Source: Gnetum montanum (taxonomy: Eukaryota > Streptophyta > Gnetopsida > Gnetales > Gnetaceae). From it: a stretch of DNA of 59,081 nt. Below, piece by piece: positions 36,053 to 47,789 of this stretch. The stretch lies in assembly GCA_015680685.1 (NCBI GenBank), contig MNCI01016148.1, positions 14,228-73,308 of the forward strand, read 5' to 3'. Each line of letters starts with the position of its first letter. Positions within the stretch are counted from its first letter, which is position 1. The notes beneath the pieces were generated by a model that was given only the letters and a program-made list of their open reading frames with translations, did not search any database and was not told the origin of the DNA. Position numbers and translations under genes: made by a program.

Positions 36053-37628
36053 CCCACCAATATCATATTTTTGCCTCTTACCTCTAGCATCTCTAACTGG
36101 GTTGCAATGATGTTTTTTGGAAGGTTAAATACATTCGAAAGTGATTGCCTAGTTCCCACCACTCAGTCCAACAATTCCTCATGTTGTGCTATGCTTATTC
36201 TACCACTTATGGTCCTTACGGATGTCTACACATCTATGAGTGCAATGATGTTTGATGCAAATGCCGTAGGTGTGTTGAGCATTTTGGTAATCCTATTAAC
36301 AACCACTTCTGCTACTGTTTCCTGCTCCTAGTGCTACATCACCAAAACTGTTGCCCCCTCACCCTCCTCCAAGCACACCGAGAAGGTCACAACATTTCCA
36401 AAGATTTCTAAGAGTATTTGTTATTTTGTGAGAGATACCGTGATCTCTCTGGCACTTAGATTTGAGCTCATGGATAACTGTGTTCTTTGGGCTAAAAAAA
36501 TGGATCCACCTCACCCATCAAACTAATTATTCGGGCCACCTCATTAAGGTGGCTCATGGTTGGTCTATAGATGGATGGGTCCCCACCACTCATGCCTGAT
36601 CATTACTCTTATTCACTCAAGAGCCATTCTCTGTATTTTCGCAATCATTGGGCAATTGTAGCAATGTCTAGTATAGTTGTTTGAGTGGTGGAAGAAGGTG
36701 GTGGTCATTACTCCTCTTCATGGATAGTTGTGGCAAGTGTTTTATCCTTCATCATTTCTACCTAGTTGGTGGCCAAAATAGTTTTAAAAGTATTGTTGGT
36801 GTAATGGAATATCCCTCCTCTTTGATAGAGTTTTCTGATGAGGCATGAAAAGGGGAGTTCCTTCCCTCTGCATTCATTTTCTTTAAATAGATCAGCTAAA
36901 GAAGGTTGATCGGGAATCTCCCACCCAGAGTGGTGCATGCTTGGGTAGAGAAGGTAGTGATTTTACTTGGCCTCATCATGGGATTGAGGTGGAAGGCCAC
37001 AATCTTATAATGGATCCTCTCTGTTGACGTGAGCATGACAAACAACTTGTGGTCGACACCATAACATTGTTGCACCCATTCTTTCTTTATGCTTGGATTT
37101 ACTTGTATTGGAATTTTAGTAAGATTTACCCTTGTTTCGGGCAACCTAAGCACTACAAAAATGGCCTACACTGAGTAGGACACTGAGATATCCTTGATTT
37201 TTACCATTGCTCCAGGCTACCTATTATTCTAGAATAGGAATGTCTCTTCCATGTACCACTCCCTAATGGAAGTGATGATTGGCCACATGAGAGAGGCCTT
37301 TAAGCTAGTCCTATACTTCTCTTTGTGCATGCTCTAGGAAAGGGCCAAATTTTAACTCCTAGAGCACCAAATTTTGAACCTCCCTTGATTTAATCTAATT
37401 TAGGCAAGCCTTTGTTAAGGTCACCTCAAGATTTGCTGGTTACATTGGTGCATCATCTCTATGGGAGTGTTCTATTGCTAATATTGCTAGTTTTGGAATT
37501 TATCTAATAGATTCCACCTTTGCCTCTTCCTTGAGAGGACCTGTGGCATGGGTTGCGAGTGGTTCATGCCATTTCTTCCTTGGTTGGGACAATCCTGCTT
37601 CCTGTGTGTGCTTTCCTTTTGGTGCCAT
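36053..37628 (-). pseudogene. E3 extra ORF, N-terminal part
   Basis: It starts at the ATG at 37628 (ATGGCACC), directly after a splice-acceptor-like sequence, and runs down to the E2 insertion. Recognisable segments shared with E5 include VQQCYGVDHK and LTSTERIHYKI (36896-37153). Sequence next to the break (36053-36330) matches E5 at 55030-55260. The C-terminal part resumes at 26832. Several stops are present. Confidence 0.75.
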
Positions 37629-37665
37629 TTGTAGTCACAACACATTCATGGATTAGTAGATGTAA
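37629..37665 (-). promoter_or_regulatory. E3 putative splice acceptor of extra ORF (decayed)
   Basis: On the minus strand, CTACTAATCC (a near-perfect plant branch point) is followed by TGTGTTGTGACTACAA directly before ATGGC. The last base of the acceptor is A instead of G. Confidence 0.55.
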
Positions 37666-39658
37666 TGTGTAACTTTAAAGTTTTGAGTACCTTTCCCATT
37701 AGTTAGTTAGTTACACTTTGGCTAAAGTCTGACCATGGCATTAATTATTTATTATAATTATTAATAGAGCTTGTTGAAAAGGTTTAACTCTTGTAATTTA
37801 GTATTTAATAGTTGATTTTTCAATTAAACCTTTGTGGGAGTTAGAAAAAATAGTGAAATTTTTTTTGTCAAAAATAGTACATTTGTTGCCCCCATGATGA
37901 AGAGCTTACCTTTGATAGCTACAAGGTTGAAGAACAGAGTGATTTGAATAAATGATTTATAAGTTATGGGCTCTAGAAGGTTCTGGGCTTTGAAAAATTG
38001 AAAAACTCCTTTGGCATTTGTGAGAAAATGTAAAGTTTTCTAATTGGGGCCATGCCTATTTATACTATTTTTAACTTACATTGACGGGGCCCTATATACA
38101 GGTCCTCATATATGGGTTAGCTCCGTCAATGGGGCCCATTGGCAAAAATTTTCAAACATTAATATATCAAGAAATATAATGAATTTTTCAATGAAATTAG
38201 GGTTTATGAAATCCCAAAAAAGCCAAGAATATGGTAAAATCATTGAAGATGATCTTTGAAAGCTCAAAAATTGAAAAATTTTATTGAGAATGTATTTAAT
38301 GAACAAAATTTGTAAAGGAACACATGGTGTGATGCAGAAGATGGGTGTACAAAAGATTCAGTTTGCAAAAATGTCAAAGGATAACATGCTTAATGAACTC
38401 GACCAAGAGATATGTAAGTGGGTTCTTTCCATTGCAAGCACATGCCTTTTTTGCCCTTACATAACCTCAACCTAAGGAGTCTATTGGCCTCATAGGTGAC
38501 AAATGGTCAATGGAAGTTAAGAACCAAAACTTGAAAAATTCTACCTAAGAATTCAAATATGTTAGACTAAGACATAAAATCAAGAACATGGACACTAGCA
38601 ATGAGGTGAATTATGGTTAGCATAGATGGATGATAGAGAAGGTGGAATGGAATTCCAACTAAGGTTATAAGAAGTCCCTTATGGAGTTTATGTTTAAAAT
38701 TATTAAGGAAGATCCAACCTTAGTCTAGACCAAAACCAACCTCTTTTAGTGACTTTGCATCACCACTCTAAGACTAATCCACTCCTTCAAGATATAAGAG
38801 TGCTCCCATAAAACAACCACCATTCTATAAAGAGAAGAAAAAAGAAGTAGGAAGTGAAATAGGGCCTTAGTTAGAGGGGACCTTCAGGCATGGATGCATG
38901 TCTTTCTAGTCCCACAACCAGTGCATATAGCCCATTTATTTGTCTAAGGGGCGTGCTTTGAATTTCCATCATGTTTTTTTTCTTTTGTTAATTTTTTTTT
39001 GGATGGGAACCACACCATGCAAAGACTTTATTTGACTTCCTATTAGTGGTTCGAATGGAATAGTAAGAAGTCCATGAAAAACACTAAAGCACTTAGGTAA
39101 ATAGAAGAGTACAAAGAGTATTGAGTCCCCTTGAAGTCACAGCCTGTTCAAACCTTTGAATCTTTCCCAATTCTAGAAACTACCAAGGTCACAAATTTAT
39201 TAAAATTTTCTTTAATGAAAGAGACCTTAAACTTCCAGAACAAGGAAAACCATAGAGTTTGTGGATGGGTGGATAAAGTGGACTCATTACATGTTTCATG
39301 AAGAAGAATCCATGATTGAGTCATCAATACAAAAATTCAAAAATAGAAACTAGACATTAGCAAACCAAAAACATAAAGCACAAACCACAATTAGTAATAG
39401 CTATAGCACCATTATGTCCTGTTGGCAATAAAGCACTTTTATTCGCAAAAATTTGAAAATCACAATAGAAAAAAAGAAACTAAAATACATAAGAAAGTGT
39501 AAAATATTGAATAAAGATTTAAACATACTAACAATGGTGTAAAACAAAAAATGGTGTAAAAATAAGAAAAATTTTGAAAATCAAAAAGTTGTAAAATAAA
39601 AAACAGGGAAAACAAAAAGTGAAAAAACTAAGGAGCCATATGGATGATTAGCAAGCAT
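37666..39658 (-). other. E3 spacer between integrase and extra ORF
   Basis: Non-coding, homologous to the spacers of E1, E2 and E5 in patches (for example GGGGCGTGCTTTGAATTTCC at 38949, TTGAAGTCAC at 39131). It contains the promoter-like module at 38057-38143 and a T-rich (minus strand) segment at 39480-39620. No ORF with recognisable motifs was found. Confidence 0.6.
38057..38143 (-). promoter_or_regulatory. E3 internal U3-like promoter module
   Basis: On the minus strand an array with GGGCCCCATTGACGG and GGGCCCCGTCAATG is followed by TATAAATAGGC (TATA box 38064-38057). The same word GGGCCCCGTC occurs in the U3 array of E3's own LTRs, also just upstream of TATAAATA. The TATA box is about 430 bp upstream of the extra-ORF ATG. 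Confidence 0.55.
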
Positions 39659-39685
39659 GGCCATCTCCCCTATGATAGAGTTGGA
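39659..39685 (-). other. E3 internal polypurine-like tract (PPT1)
   Basis: On the minus strand, CTATCATAGGGGAGATGGCC matches AGTCATGGGGGAGATGGCC of E1 at the end of the pol region. Confidence 0.55.
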
Positions 39686-39849
39686 AGGAGGAGATCCAAG
39701 AAATTGAATGTGGTTGTCCATTTGTTGAGGTATTTATTGTATTGGCTGGCTTTGGCTCATGGAAAAGCTTCACTTGTTGGATGTTGACCAACTACTTTTT
39801 ATTTGGGCTCTCAAGTTAGTAGATGATCATTGTCTTAGAAGGAAAGGTT

Positions 39850-41092
39850 TCATCAATTATGTAAGGTTTTCTTTCCACAACGTTTGGAATTTTATTTTCT
39901 AAGGTACATGTGTTGGATTCCAATAAAGAACCTTATCTCCTGGTTGAAATTTCACTTTTCATATTCTTTGGTCATGTCATTGTTTATTGAATGCCTTATG
40001 CACTTCATTCAAAGATAAGGCCACCAATCAATTTTTGCCTAGCACATTGATGTTGATTAGTCTTTCTTCTCAGGCTAGACTTAGGTCAAGATTTAGGTCA
40101 CAGGTTGTTGGGAGTATACGAAGCTCGGATTGAACTAGAAGTGTTGGAAGGTTTTCATACACTAACTTATAAGAAGAGTAGCCAATAGGAAGTTTCCATG
40201 TTGAGTGGTAGGCCCAAAGGACATCATTGAATTTTGTGCTCCAATCTCTCCTGTATTTACTTATGGTTCTTGTTAAGATCTATGTGATCTCCTAGTTAGT
40301 TACCTCTACTTGACCATTGGCTTAGAGGTGATAGGGTGTTGTTAATTTATGTTCAACCCATAAGCATTGCATCCACTTTCTAAAAGTGGCACCTATAAAA
40401 TGAGTTTCATTATCAGAAATTAGTGCACATGGCAGCCCAAACCTATTTATAACATTTTTTTGTACAAATCTAAAAGTAGTGGATGATGTACAATCGGTGA
40501 TGGTTGCTGCTTCTACCCATTTGGTGCGGTAGTTAACTGCTATGATGATAAATGCGTTTTCATTGAACATGGGTGTGATGGGACTCATGAAGTCTATGGC
40601 CCATATGTTAAAGGGCTCTAATGGCTAAATCCACTATTGAGGATCCTCCACTTGAGTGGTCATCCCATCATCTCTTTAATAGTATCCAAAAGATTGAAAA
40701 AATTGGTGGATGTCCCTGAAGATTGTAGGCCAATAGTATCCTGTCATTAGGATTTTTATGGTCATGTGTCTCCCTACATAGTGGCCTCTGTAAGCATCTT
40801 GGAGAACATGTAATTGATCCACATCAGGGACACACCAATGAACCAGGCCATTAGCACACACCTTGTAAAGGTATTTGTTGATTTCCATGAAGTACTTTGC
40901 CTAATGAAGAAATAGTTGTTTCTTCCTAAAGTCTAGATCTTGTGGCATCTCCTGAGCAAGAAGGTAAGTGAGAATGCCATCATACCATTTTGGTTCAGTG
41001 AGCACTTGGTCATTTATTGCTCTTCTAAAGAGGAGCTCATTTGGAAATTGATTAAAGAGTGGACTCTCCTCCTCTTTATTATCGCATCTTAA
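39850..41092 (-). pseudogene. int: E3 integrase
   Basis: Zinc-binding region at about 40676-40888: HYVGRHMTIKILMTGYYWP keeps the His pair, but the distal Cys pair is lost. The catalytic core has the first Asp in IWAIDFMSP (about 40590), the second in LISDNETHF (about 40420) and the Glu in ANGQVEVTN (about 40310), with TKWVEA and TTPYH between, as in Ty3/gypsy integrases. Several TAG/TGA stops interrupt an otherwise kept frame. The C-terminal limit is approximate. Confidence 0.88.
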
Positions 41093-41480
41093 TTAAGAGA
41101 GATGGTTAACGACCACATTCTTAGTCATTTTCTGATCTACCATTATGAGATCAAATTCTTGCAAGATCATGAACCACCATATGATATGGGGGCTCACCAT
41201 CAGCTTGTTCATCAGGAAGCAAATGGCATTATGATCTATATGCACAAATATTTTATAACCAAGCACATAGTGCCTAAACCTTTTAAGAGCACACACCATT
41301 GCCATTAATTCTTTCTCAGTTGTGGTGTAATTCAATTGTGCACCCACAATGCTTTGGCTTGCATAATGAATGTAATATGGATGTTGTTTATCATCCAACT
41401 ATGTAAGCACAACTCCTAAGGCATAATTAGATGCATATGTCATTATGTGAAATGGTCTTAACCAATTTGGTGCTTGTAGA
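41093..41480 (-). pseudogene. rnh: E3 RNase H
   Basis: Downstream of reverse transcriptase in the same frame. Motifs are MTYASNYALGVVL (first catalytic position, Asp-equivalent changed to Tyr), HYASQSIVGAQLNYTTTEKE (catalytic Glu) and FVHIDHNAI (catalytic Asp). The LQEFDL and ENVVADHLS-like tail is typical of Athila. A single RNase H domain is seen; no second archaeal-type copy was found. Confidence 0.88.
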
Positions 41481-42460
41481 ATCAGAGTCTCTACAAGCTT
41501 TTCCTTTAGTAGCTGGAATGCATGTTCGTAGTCCTTGGGCTAGATGAACGGAGCATCTTTCTTTGTAAGCTTGACCAAAAACTTTGCTATCTTAGAGAAA
41601 TTCTCTATGAATCACCAATAGTAGCCAATGTGTTCAAGGAATGATCAGACATCTTTAACTGTCTCTAGTTGGTGTGTGATTCCTTGGATGACCCTTATCT
41701 TTTTAGGGTCTACCTCAATCCTTACTTGAGTAATTTTGTGCCCTAGTACTATGCCTTCTTGGATCATTAAATGGCTTTTCTACTAATTGAGCCTAAGGTT
41801 TGTTTCAACACATCTTTTCAATACCTGCTCAAGGCAATACAAGGCTTGCTTAAATGTAGTTCCATAGGTAGAGAAGTCATCCATGAAGATGTCTACCCTA
41901 CTACCAATTTGCTATTGGTAAATACTAAGGACCAGGCATTGAAATGTTGTAGGGGCATTGCATAGAGAAAACGACATCTTATAATATGTAAAAGTCCCCC
42001 ATGGACTAGTGAATGTTGTCTTGGCTTAATCTTCTGGTGTAATTTGGATTTGGTTATAGCTATTAAAACCATCCATAAAGTTATAATAGTAATTCCCAAA
42101 GATGGTGTTTAACACTTGATCCACAAATGATAATGAAAAATGATCTTTAACTGTTTCCATGTTCAATAACTTGAAGTTAATCCAAACCTACCACTTGCCA
42201 TATTTCTTTGGCACAATTATGAATGGGCTAACCCATCCATTATCTGTGATGGGATAGATAAACCCTGCCTTGAGGAGTTATTCTATTTCCTCCTTGATGA
42301 TCTGTTTCAATTTGAGGTTTAGTTACTTTTATGGCTACCTTCTTAGCTTCATGGTCGGGTTAGTGTAGATGCAATGCTAGCATATCCTTGGATCAATTCT
42401 TGTTAGTTTGGGATATGACTAAGTAAAGGTTGTTGACCATTTGTTGACAACCTAAAACAA
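41481..42460 (-). pseudogene. rt: E3 reverse transcriptase
   Basis: Minus-strand motifs in order: GFIYPITDNGWVSP, VPKKYGKW, FMDGFNSYNQIQI, AKTTFTSPWGTFTY, MSFSLCNAPTTFQ, and the catalytic IFMDDFSTYG (about 41860-41895), followed by the connection GYYW-FIENFSKIA. Both Asp of the catalytic pair are present. In-frame stops (for example before VWINFKLLN) make it inactive. Confidence 0.9.
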
Positions 42461-43484
42461 CTTGTCTTTTTGTTCAGGAGTAAGATTTGCATTGATTATG
42501 ACTAACTTGCCATTATTTATAAATGCATACTTCATGTCAACTAGTAGAGTTTTTAACTCTAGGGGCTCTTGCTTGAAATTATTAGGGATTTCCAACTCTC
42601 CCCAATAGGTATCATCATCTTCATCATTAAAGAGTTGGTGATGAACTCGCTCAAGTTCATCCATGCTTTCAACATAGGTGCATGTCAGGTGCTCAGTAGG
42701 TTTCATGCATAGTGTGTTACTGTTAGAGTTAGTTGTCAGCCATTGTGTGCCCTCTTATTTTGTGGCTGTTGCATATAGACACCTTTAAATATCTATTTCA
42801 TGTGCACATTGATTGCATGCTTTGAGGAATGTACTTTTGATGAACCAGATTTTCTACATGAAATTGCACCTGCTATCACTGTACGCGATGCATGGAACAT
42901 GTTTCTTCTCTAGCCTTCCAAATTCAATTTCCTTGGATATTTTTAAGGAGAGGTCCTTGATATCCATTTGCCCATCAATTGTGCTTAACCATGCCCTTCC
43001 CATAATGATGGAGAAGTCACCTTTGTAGTTTTCTACCTTGATTACCAAAAAATTAGTAGGGTAGGACCACCCACTAACTATGGTCATAATGTCCTCCACT
43101 AGTCCCAAAGGGATAGTGATTGATTGATCTATCAATTTTAAATGAATGTTGCTCTTCTTGAGAGGTGGTAGGTTCCTAGGCCTTATACATGTCATGGGAT
43201 ATGAGACTGATACTAGAACTAGAATCAAGAAGAGCCTTGCATGGCTCATGTCTAGCAATATACAAGTAAATAAGAGGACTTCCTAGGTCAAATCTTTTTG
43301 TGGAAAGATTGCCAACTGTGATCCAATCGGAAACAACATGAGTTAGCATTACAGTGTAGATTTGAGGCAACACTTGGTTTGAAGGATACTTGAATGTAGT
43401 TGATGCAAAGGATGAGGGTGTTGGAGATACAAGGCAACTAGTCAGATTAGTTTTGAGGATTTGGGATGATTTTTGGGTTGACAA
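42452..43484 (-). pseudogene. pro: E3 protease and linker
   Basis: Aspartic protease with the active site reading ALLDSSSSISLIS (about 43215), altered from DLG. The flap/C-terminal IIMGRAWLSTIDG lies at about 42975. A frameshift falls between the two halves near 43180-43258. The linker to reverse transcriptase (42706-42452) has LELKTLLVDMKYAFI and LTPEQKDKLF, as found N-terminal to Athila reverse transcriptases. Confidence 0.82.
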
Positions 43485-45700
43485 AATGGGTGTTTCCTAG
43501 ATCAATTATCCAAACCACTTGGCTAGAAAGTCAATTGTGAATGTACAACCCTCATAGCATTTTGTTGCTATGGTTGTGGAGGAATTTTGCCTTGTATGGA
43601 TAAAATAGGAGGTAACTAGGTTGAGGGTGGAGGGATGTGTACAAACAAATATGAAGGATGGTAAGGATATGGGTGTTTTCCTCGAGTAGATGGTGAAAGA
43701 GTTTGATGATACTCTGAAGGGTAATAGTGATGCTAAAATGAGACATGGCTTGTAGAACTTCTAGGAGAAATGGGTTGTTAAACATAGTACCAATATGGAT
43801 CTAGTTGCCTATAAGGGTACTGCTACCTTAGCAGTGGCATTTCCTATGACTGTGGTTGGTACCACTATTGATATTGTTCATATGGTTGTGGTAGAGCTCC
43901 ACTTGGATAGTAAGCCTGTTGTTGCTAGTGGAACTGCCTTGGATTACCTTGAGGATAAGGTAATCGTCTGGGTGTTGCCTTCGTGCTAGTCAAGGATTCA
44001 ACATGTACACCCCAGACTCTTGTAAGTGTGACACCATAAGGCAACATTTCTTAGGAAGTTCATATTGACAAATGTCACAACCAATGTCATCGTTAGAATT
44101 TGTCTCCACAATTTCTTCTACTGCAACAGCTTTGCCCTTACCTCTTTAGTAGGCATGTTCAACTTCTTTCCACCTCCTACGATTATGATCACTATTTTGC
44201 TCTTTGGATTATTTTGCAATGTTCATAGTAGTTTGAAATTTTTCATCCAAAGAGTCCCATAATTTATCAACCTTTGCTGAAATATTAGAAACAAATTTTT
44301 GGATGGGCAAGGTTTTCCTATTCACCACTTCATCAGGTGGTGACTCCTCCTCATCACAAAATNNNNNNNNNNNNNNNNNNNNNNNNNNNNNNNNNNNNNN
44401 NNNNNNNNNNNNNNNNNNNNNNNNNNNNNNNNNNNNNNNNGGCATCGATGTAAAAGAGAATAGTATCTACCCATGGTGGCATCCAAGGGTTCATGTGTTC
44501 CCTGTTTCTAGCCTTGGATTTTCCTGCTCAAATTGGACACTCTAGAGTACGTCTAGTATTTTTCATTGAATAGCTCAAGCATTGTACTCCATTGGTGGAT
44601 AGATTCTAGCTCCAAGAAAATGTACTAGCTTTCATCTTCTTTAATGAGTGTCCTAGGGAATAGCTTGAGTTTTTGCTAATCATTTTCAATGTTCTATAAG
44701 CATAGGCATTGTGGAAAGCTTGTGGATGTGTTTGTGTATTAGAGTTATATCCCCCTTTCCAATCTTGGGATATTTTTCATGTCTAAGTGCTTGATCTAAC
44801 TATCCTTCACATGCCAAGTTGGGATCTTAACTACCTCTGTAATGTTAGACATGCTTCAAGTTGCTAAAAAAGGCTCATCATCATCATAATTTCATTGTCG
44901 CTAATGATGTCCTTGGTTACCACTTTGATTATTATGGGCATGGTGATTAGTATTATTGCCTCAATGCTCACCTCCATCACAGTTGTTCCTTCTATGGTGT
45001 CTTTCAGAATTAGAAGAGGAAGAAGAAGTAAATGTAGAGGAGGAAGAGGGAGGAGGACTACCTCCATCATGAAATCTACAAACTCCCCCTTGGGTATCAT
45101 GACCACGTTCATTATTTTTCATATCATCTTGATACTTGTTCAATCCCTTACCTTGATTGCCATCTTTCTTTGAACCTAAATTGTGGATTGTAGATTGTAG
45201 ATTCAAGGTCACACCCTCATCACCAATAACAAAGGATAGAGAATCTTCATGCTGAGAGCCCTTAGAGGTAGGATTATCATTGTCATATTGGTTTAGTATT
45301 AACAAGGCATTAGTGAACAGTTTCTCCTTAGCATCCTCATGATGCCTCTCATGATGTCAATCTCACCTACATTGTGTTTAAGTGGGATAATAGTCCTAGT
45401 AATCATAGTCTTGCATAACATATTCTTCTTGAAGATTGTGAATGCCTAATGTCTCAAGAGTTTGAAGCAACATCACAGGCATAGATCAATTAAGGGGCAT
45501 TACAATGTTGCCCTCCATATCACGCCATTGCAGTTGCTCATCCTAGTGTAGGATGAAGGTGAAGTCCAATACATACTCATTTGGATGAGTACATATTAGA
45601 TTGCACTCTTGTGGAATTGATGATTTTGTATCATTTCTCCTATGAGAAGAAGACATTTTGCAAATAATAAAATATTAGTGTGCTCTTATAGTTATGTTAT
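43485..45700 (-). pseudogene. gag: E3 gag (interrupted by assembly gap)
   Basis: The N-terminal part (45305-44961) is Ser/His/Asn-rich (SERHHRRNNCDGGEH). The capsid core (about 44860-44445) is recognisable in several frames (WQKL-like, PQAFHNAYAY). After the gap, VNRKTLPIQKF and KVDKLWDSLDEKF match E1 and E4. The zinc knuckle (about 44060) reads CDICQYELPKKCC, with its His changed to Leu. Frameshifts and stops are common. The start is not defined. Confidence 0.75.
44363..44440. other. Assembly gap (78 N) in E3 gag
   Basis: An unbroken run of N. Flanks aligned to E1 (about 830 and 1058) imply that roughly 225 bp are missing, so the gap length is probably not real. Confidence 0.95.
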
Positions 45701-45784
45701 TTGGGAATGATGTTGTCCTTGGGGTTCATCCAATGGTATTAATAATATACAATAAACCTAGATAGTGCATGATTCAACAAACAA

Positions 45785-45805
45785 ACTTCCCAACAATAGC
45801 ACTAA
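45785..45805 (-). other. E3 primer binding site, tRNA-Asp type (decayed)
   Basis: On the minus strand, TTAGTGCTATTGTTGGGAA follows the 5' LTR end. It fits TTGGCGCCGTTGCCGGGGA through transitions only. Confidence 0.72.
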
Positions 45806-46717
45806 TGATGAGCGGTGGAGGTTCCCCTATGCCCAACCATACGAATCACGAAGCATTCATGCATGATCCAGTTGAATTTCATGGACTCTCTAGTTTCTAG
45901 TGGACTAGTCTTCTAGGAAGTGAATCTTGCCCTAAAGTCATTCATTGTCCTCCTAATTACGCCTGTGAAGTACAAAGGTGTGGTTAAGTGCAATTGAGTT
46001 ATATGATTTTTGTCATTTTATGTTTTTTATTTTTTGGTGCTTGAAGAAAGAGATAAAGTAATTAATGACTAATTCAATCAAACTAACTAACTGGTCTCTA
46101 GCTAATCCTAACATAAGCATCTAATCCCACTTTTTGTACACATCCTAAACCCACATATCCACTACTGGGTTACCAAACGCTACGCTACTAGGTGCACTAA
46201 GCAATAACGCTACTAGGATTACCAAGCAAATACATGTTTATGTACTTAATCTATTTATCTTAATTGATTAAAGTCTAATTTAGCTTAATTGATTGAATAT
46301 TTAATAAAAATAATGAATGCATAAATAAAACATTCAAGCTATCTAGAATGCTACAAGGTTTATCAAGAAGCTCATCTTTATTGTCATACACACTAGTGTG
46401 GTTTAGGTACAATAGTGCTCGAATAAAGATTTGTACACTCAATGACTCTTACTACGGGTACTTGGAAAAAAATGTTCTAACTTTCAAATAGATAAACTGC
46501 AAGAGCTCTGCTACTACTATGAATCTGATGCCCATAAACACGACTAGGAGCTCATATTTATACTTTTTTCTCTAGGGCTACATCAACAAGGCCTTGTCAA
46601 TGTAGTAAACACTATGTTGACGTGGCCCCATCAATGGGGCAACACCATGTAAATGGGGCCCCATCAATGAGGCCGCATCAATAGAGGCCCATTGATGTGA
46701 CACATCGACACTCATCA
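45806..46717 (-). repeat. E3 5' LTR (912 bp)
   Basis: On the minus strand it starts TGATGAGTGTCGATG and ends CACCGCTCATCA, with TATAAATA at 46562-46555. The U3 array at about 46575-46710 is made of GGCCCCATC and GTCAATG-type words. It is about 54 bp longer than the 3' LTR; one extra stretch is the GCTACTAGG(T/A) duplication at about 46187-46217. Confidence 0.92.
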
Positions 46718-47789
46718 ATAGCTGAACAACCTATCATACATATGTTGCCTTCTATGATAAGGTGTATCTAGTCTGTTCTCTCTTGGAAGTTGATGTCAGC
46801 TTGTATAATCTATTGAATCTTAATTAATTAAATATTAATGTTTATATGTGTTATTATTACTAATATTCACATAAAAGAATGAAGGAAATTCAATGACTGA
46901 GCTTTATTCAATAACATGCACTATATTAATCGAATAATTCTAGGCTACATAAGGCATGATAACAAAGTTTCTAACAAAGTTTTCTTGTAGAGTTGCAATA
47001 ATTACTCAAAAGCTAGGAAAGGAAAAAAAACTTATCAAAGGGATAGATAATGAAGCCAAAAAGGACAAAAGAAGAAAAAAACATCAAGGACACAAAACTA
47101 ATTCAAACTTTGAAGCATTGTTATATTCCTTTGTAATTCTATTAATATATCATATTAGTTATATGTCTTAGAATGTACTTATAGTCATTCTTTCAAGTTT
47201 TGACATTCCCTCCACAAAATTAATTCAAACTTACTTTTAAGTAATTCCCCTCGAGTAATGATAATTTTGAGATTAGGTATAGAGGGGTGCATTAGCTATT
47301 GAGCACTAAGTAACTTCATTGTTTTTGGATAGGGTACAAAGGGATGCATGCATTGGGTGGCTTTTTAGTCATTTTTTGACTGTAGCTTTTCCTAGGAAGC
47401 TAGGATACACCTACTTTAGATGCAAGAAAACTCAGTTAGATGAATTATAAGTCTTCATGAACTAAAATTTGATGCATTCCAAGTGTTCACAAATGACCAA
47501 TGACACATGGAAAATCCAAAAACCTTAGTAGTACACTTCAAAGTCTCAAGTACCCCCAAACCTTAATGCACATGATGCATGCCTTGGAACCTCTCATGTG
47601 CATGAGGCTTACAATAAAATACAAAATTTCTATTCAACACCTCATCACTTGAGTTTCAAAATTATCTTTCATTTGTAAACTGAAAAAATCCATACTTCTA
47701 CATGAATGTTAAAGCTAAATTATTATACATAATCATTTATTTCAAATATAAAAAGGATTATCATTAATAAAACCAATTTTCATCGAGTA
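46718..47789. other. Region between E3 and E4
   Basis: It begins with the E3 target duplication ATAGC. The DNA is AT-rich with short open frames only (for example a Lys-rich one at 46956-47171). I see no recognisable gene or repeat. Confidence 0.4.

Larger units (their letters stand above)
24539..46717 (-). mobile_element. E3: complete Athila/Tat-like LTR retrotransposon, host to nested E2
   Basis: The LTRs are at 24539-25396 (3') and 45806-46717 (5'). A perfect 5-bp target duplication ATAGC lies at 24534-24538 and 46718-46722. Without E2 (26833-36052) the element is about 13.0 kb. In minus-strand order it has the 5' LTR, primer site, gag (with an assembly gap), protease, reverse transcriptase, RNase H, integrase, polypurine-like tract, spacer with promoter-like module, splice-acceptor-like sequence, extra ORF, 3' polypurine tract and 3' LTR. 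The domain order is Ty3/gypsy. The RNase H and integrase motifs, DSS/DLG-type protease and tRNA-Asp-like primer site point to Athila/Tat. All frames carry stops, so it is dead. Confidence 0.92.

Noticed and set aside
36023-36331. Open frame of 102 codons on the plus strand
   Set aside because: It is antisense to the E3 extra ORF and overlaps the E2 LTR end; no motifs.
44895-45173. Hydrophobic plus-strand open frame resembling a membrane protein
   Set aside because: It is the antisense of the Ser/His-rich E3 gag N-terminus; repeats of TCATCAT create the apparent hydrophobicity.
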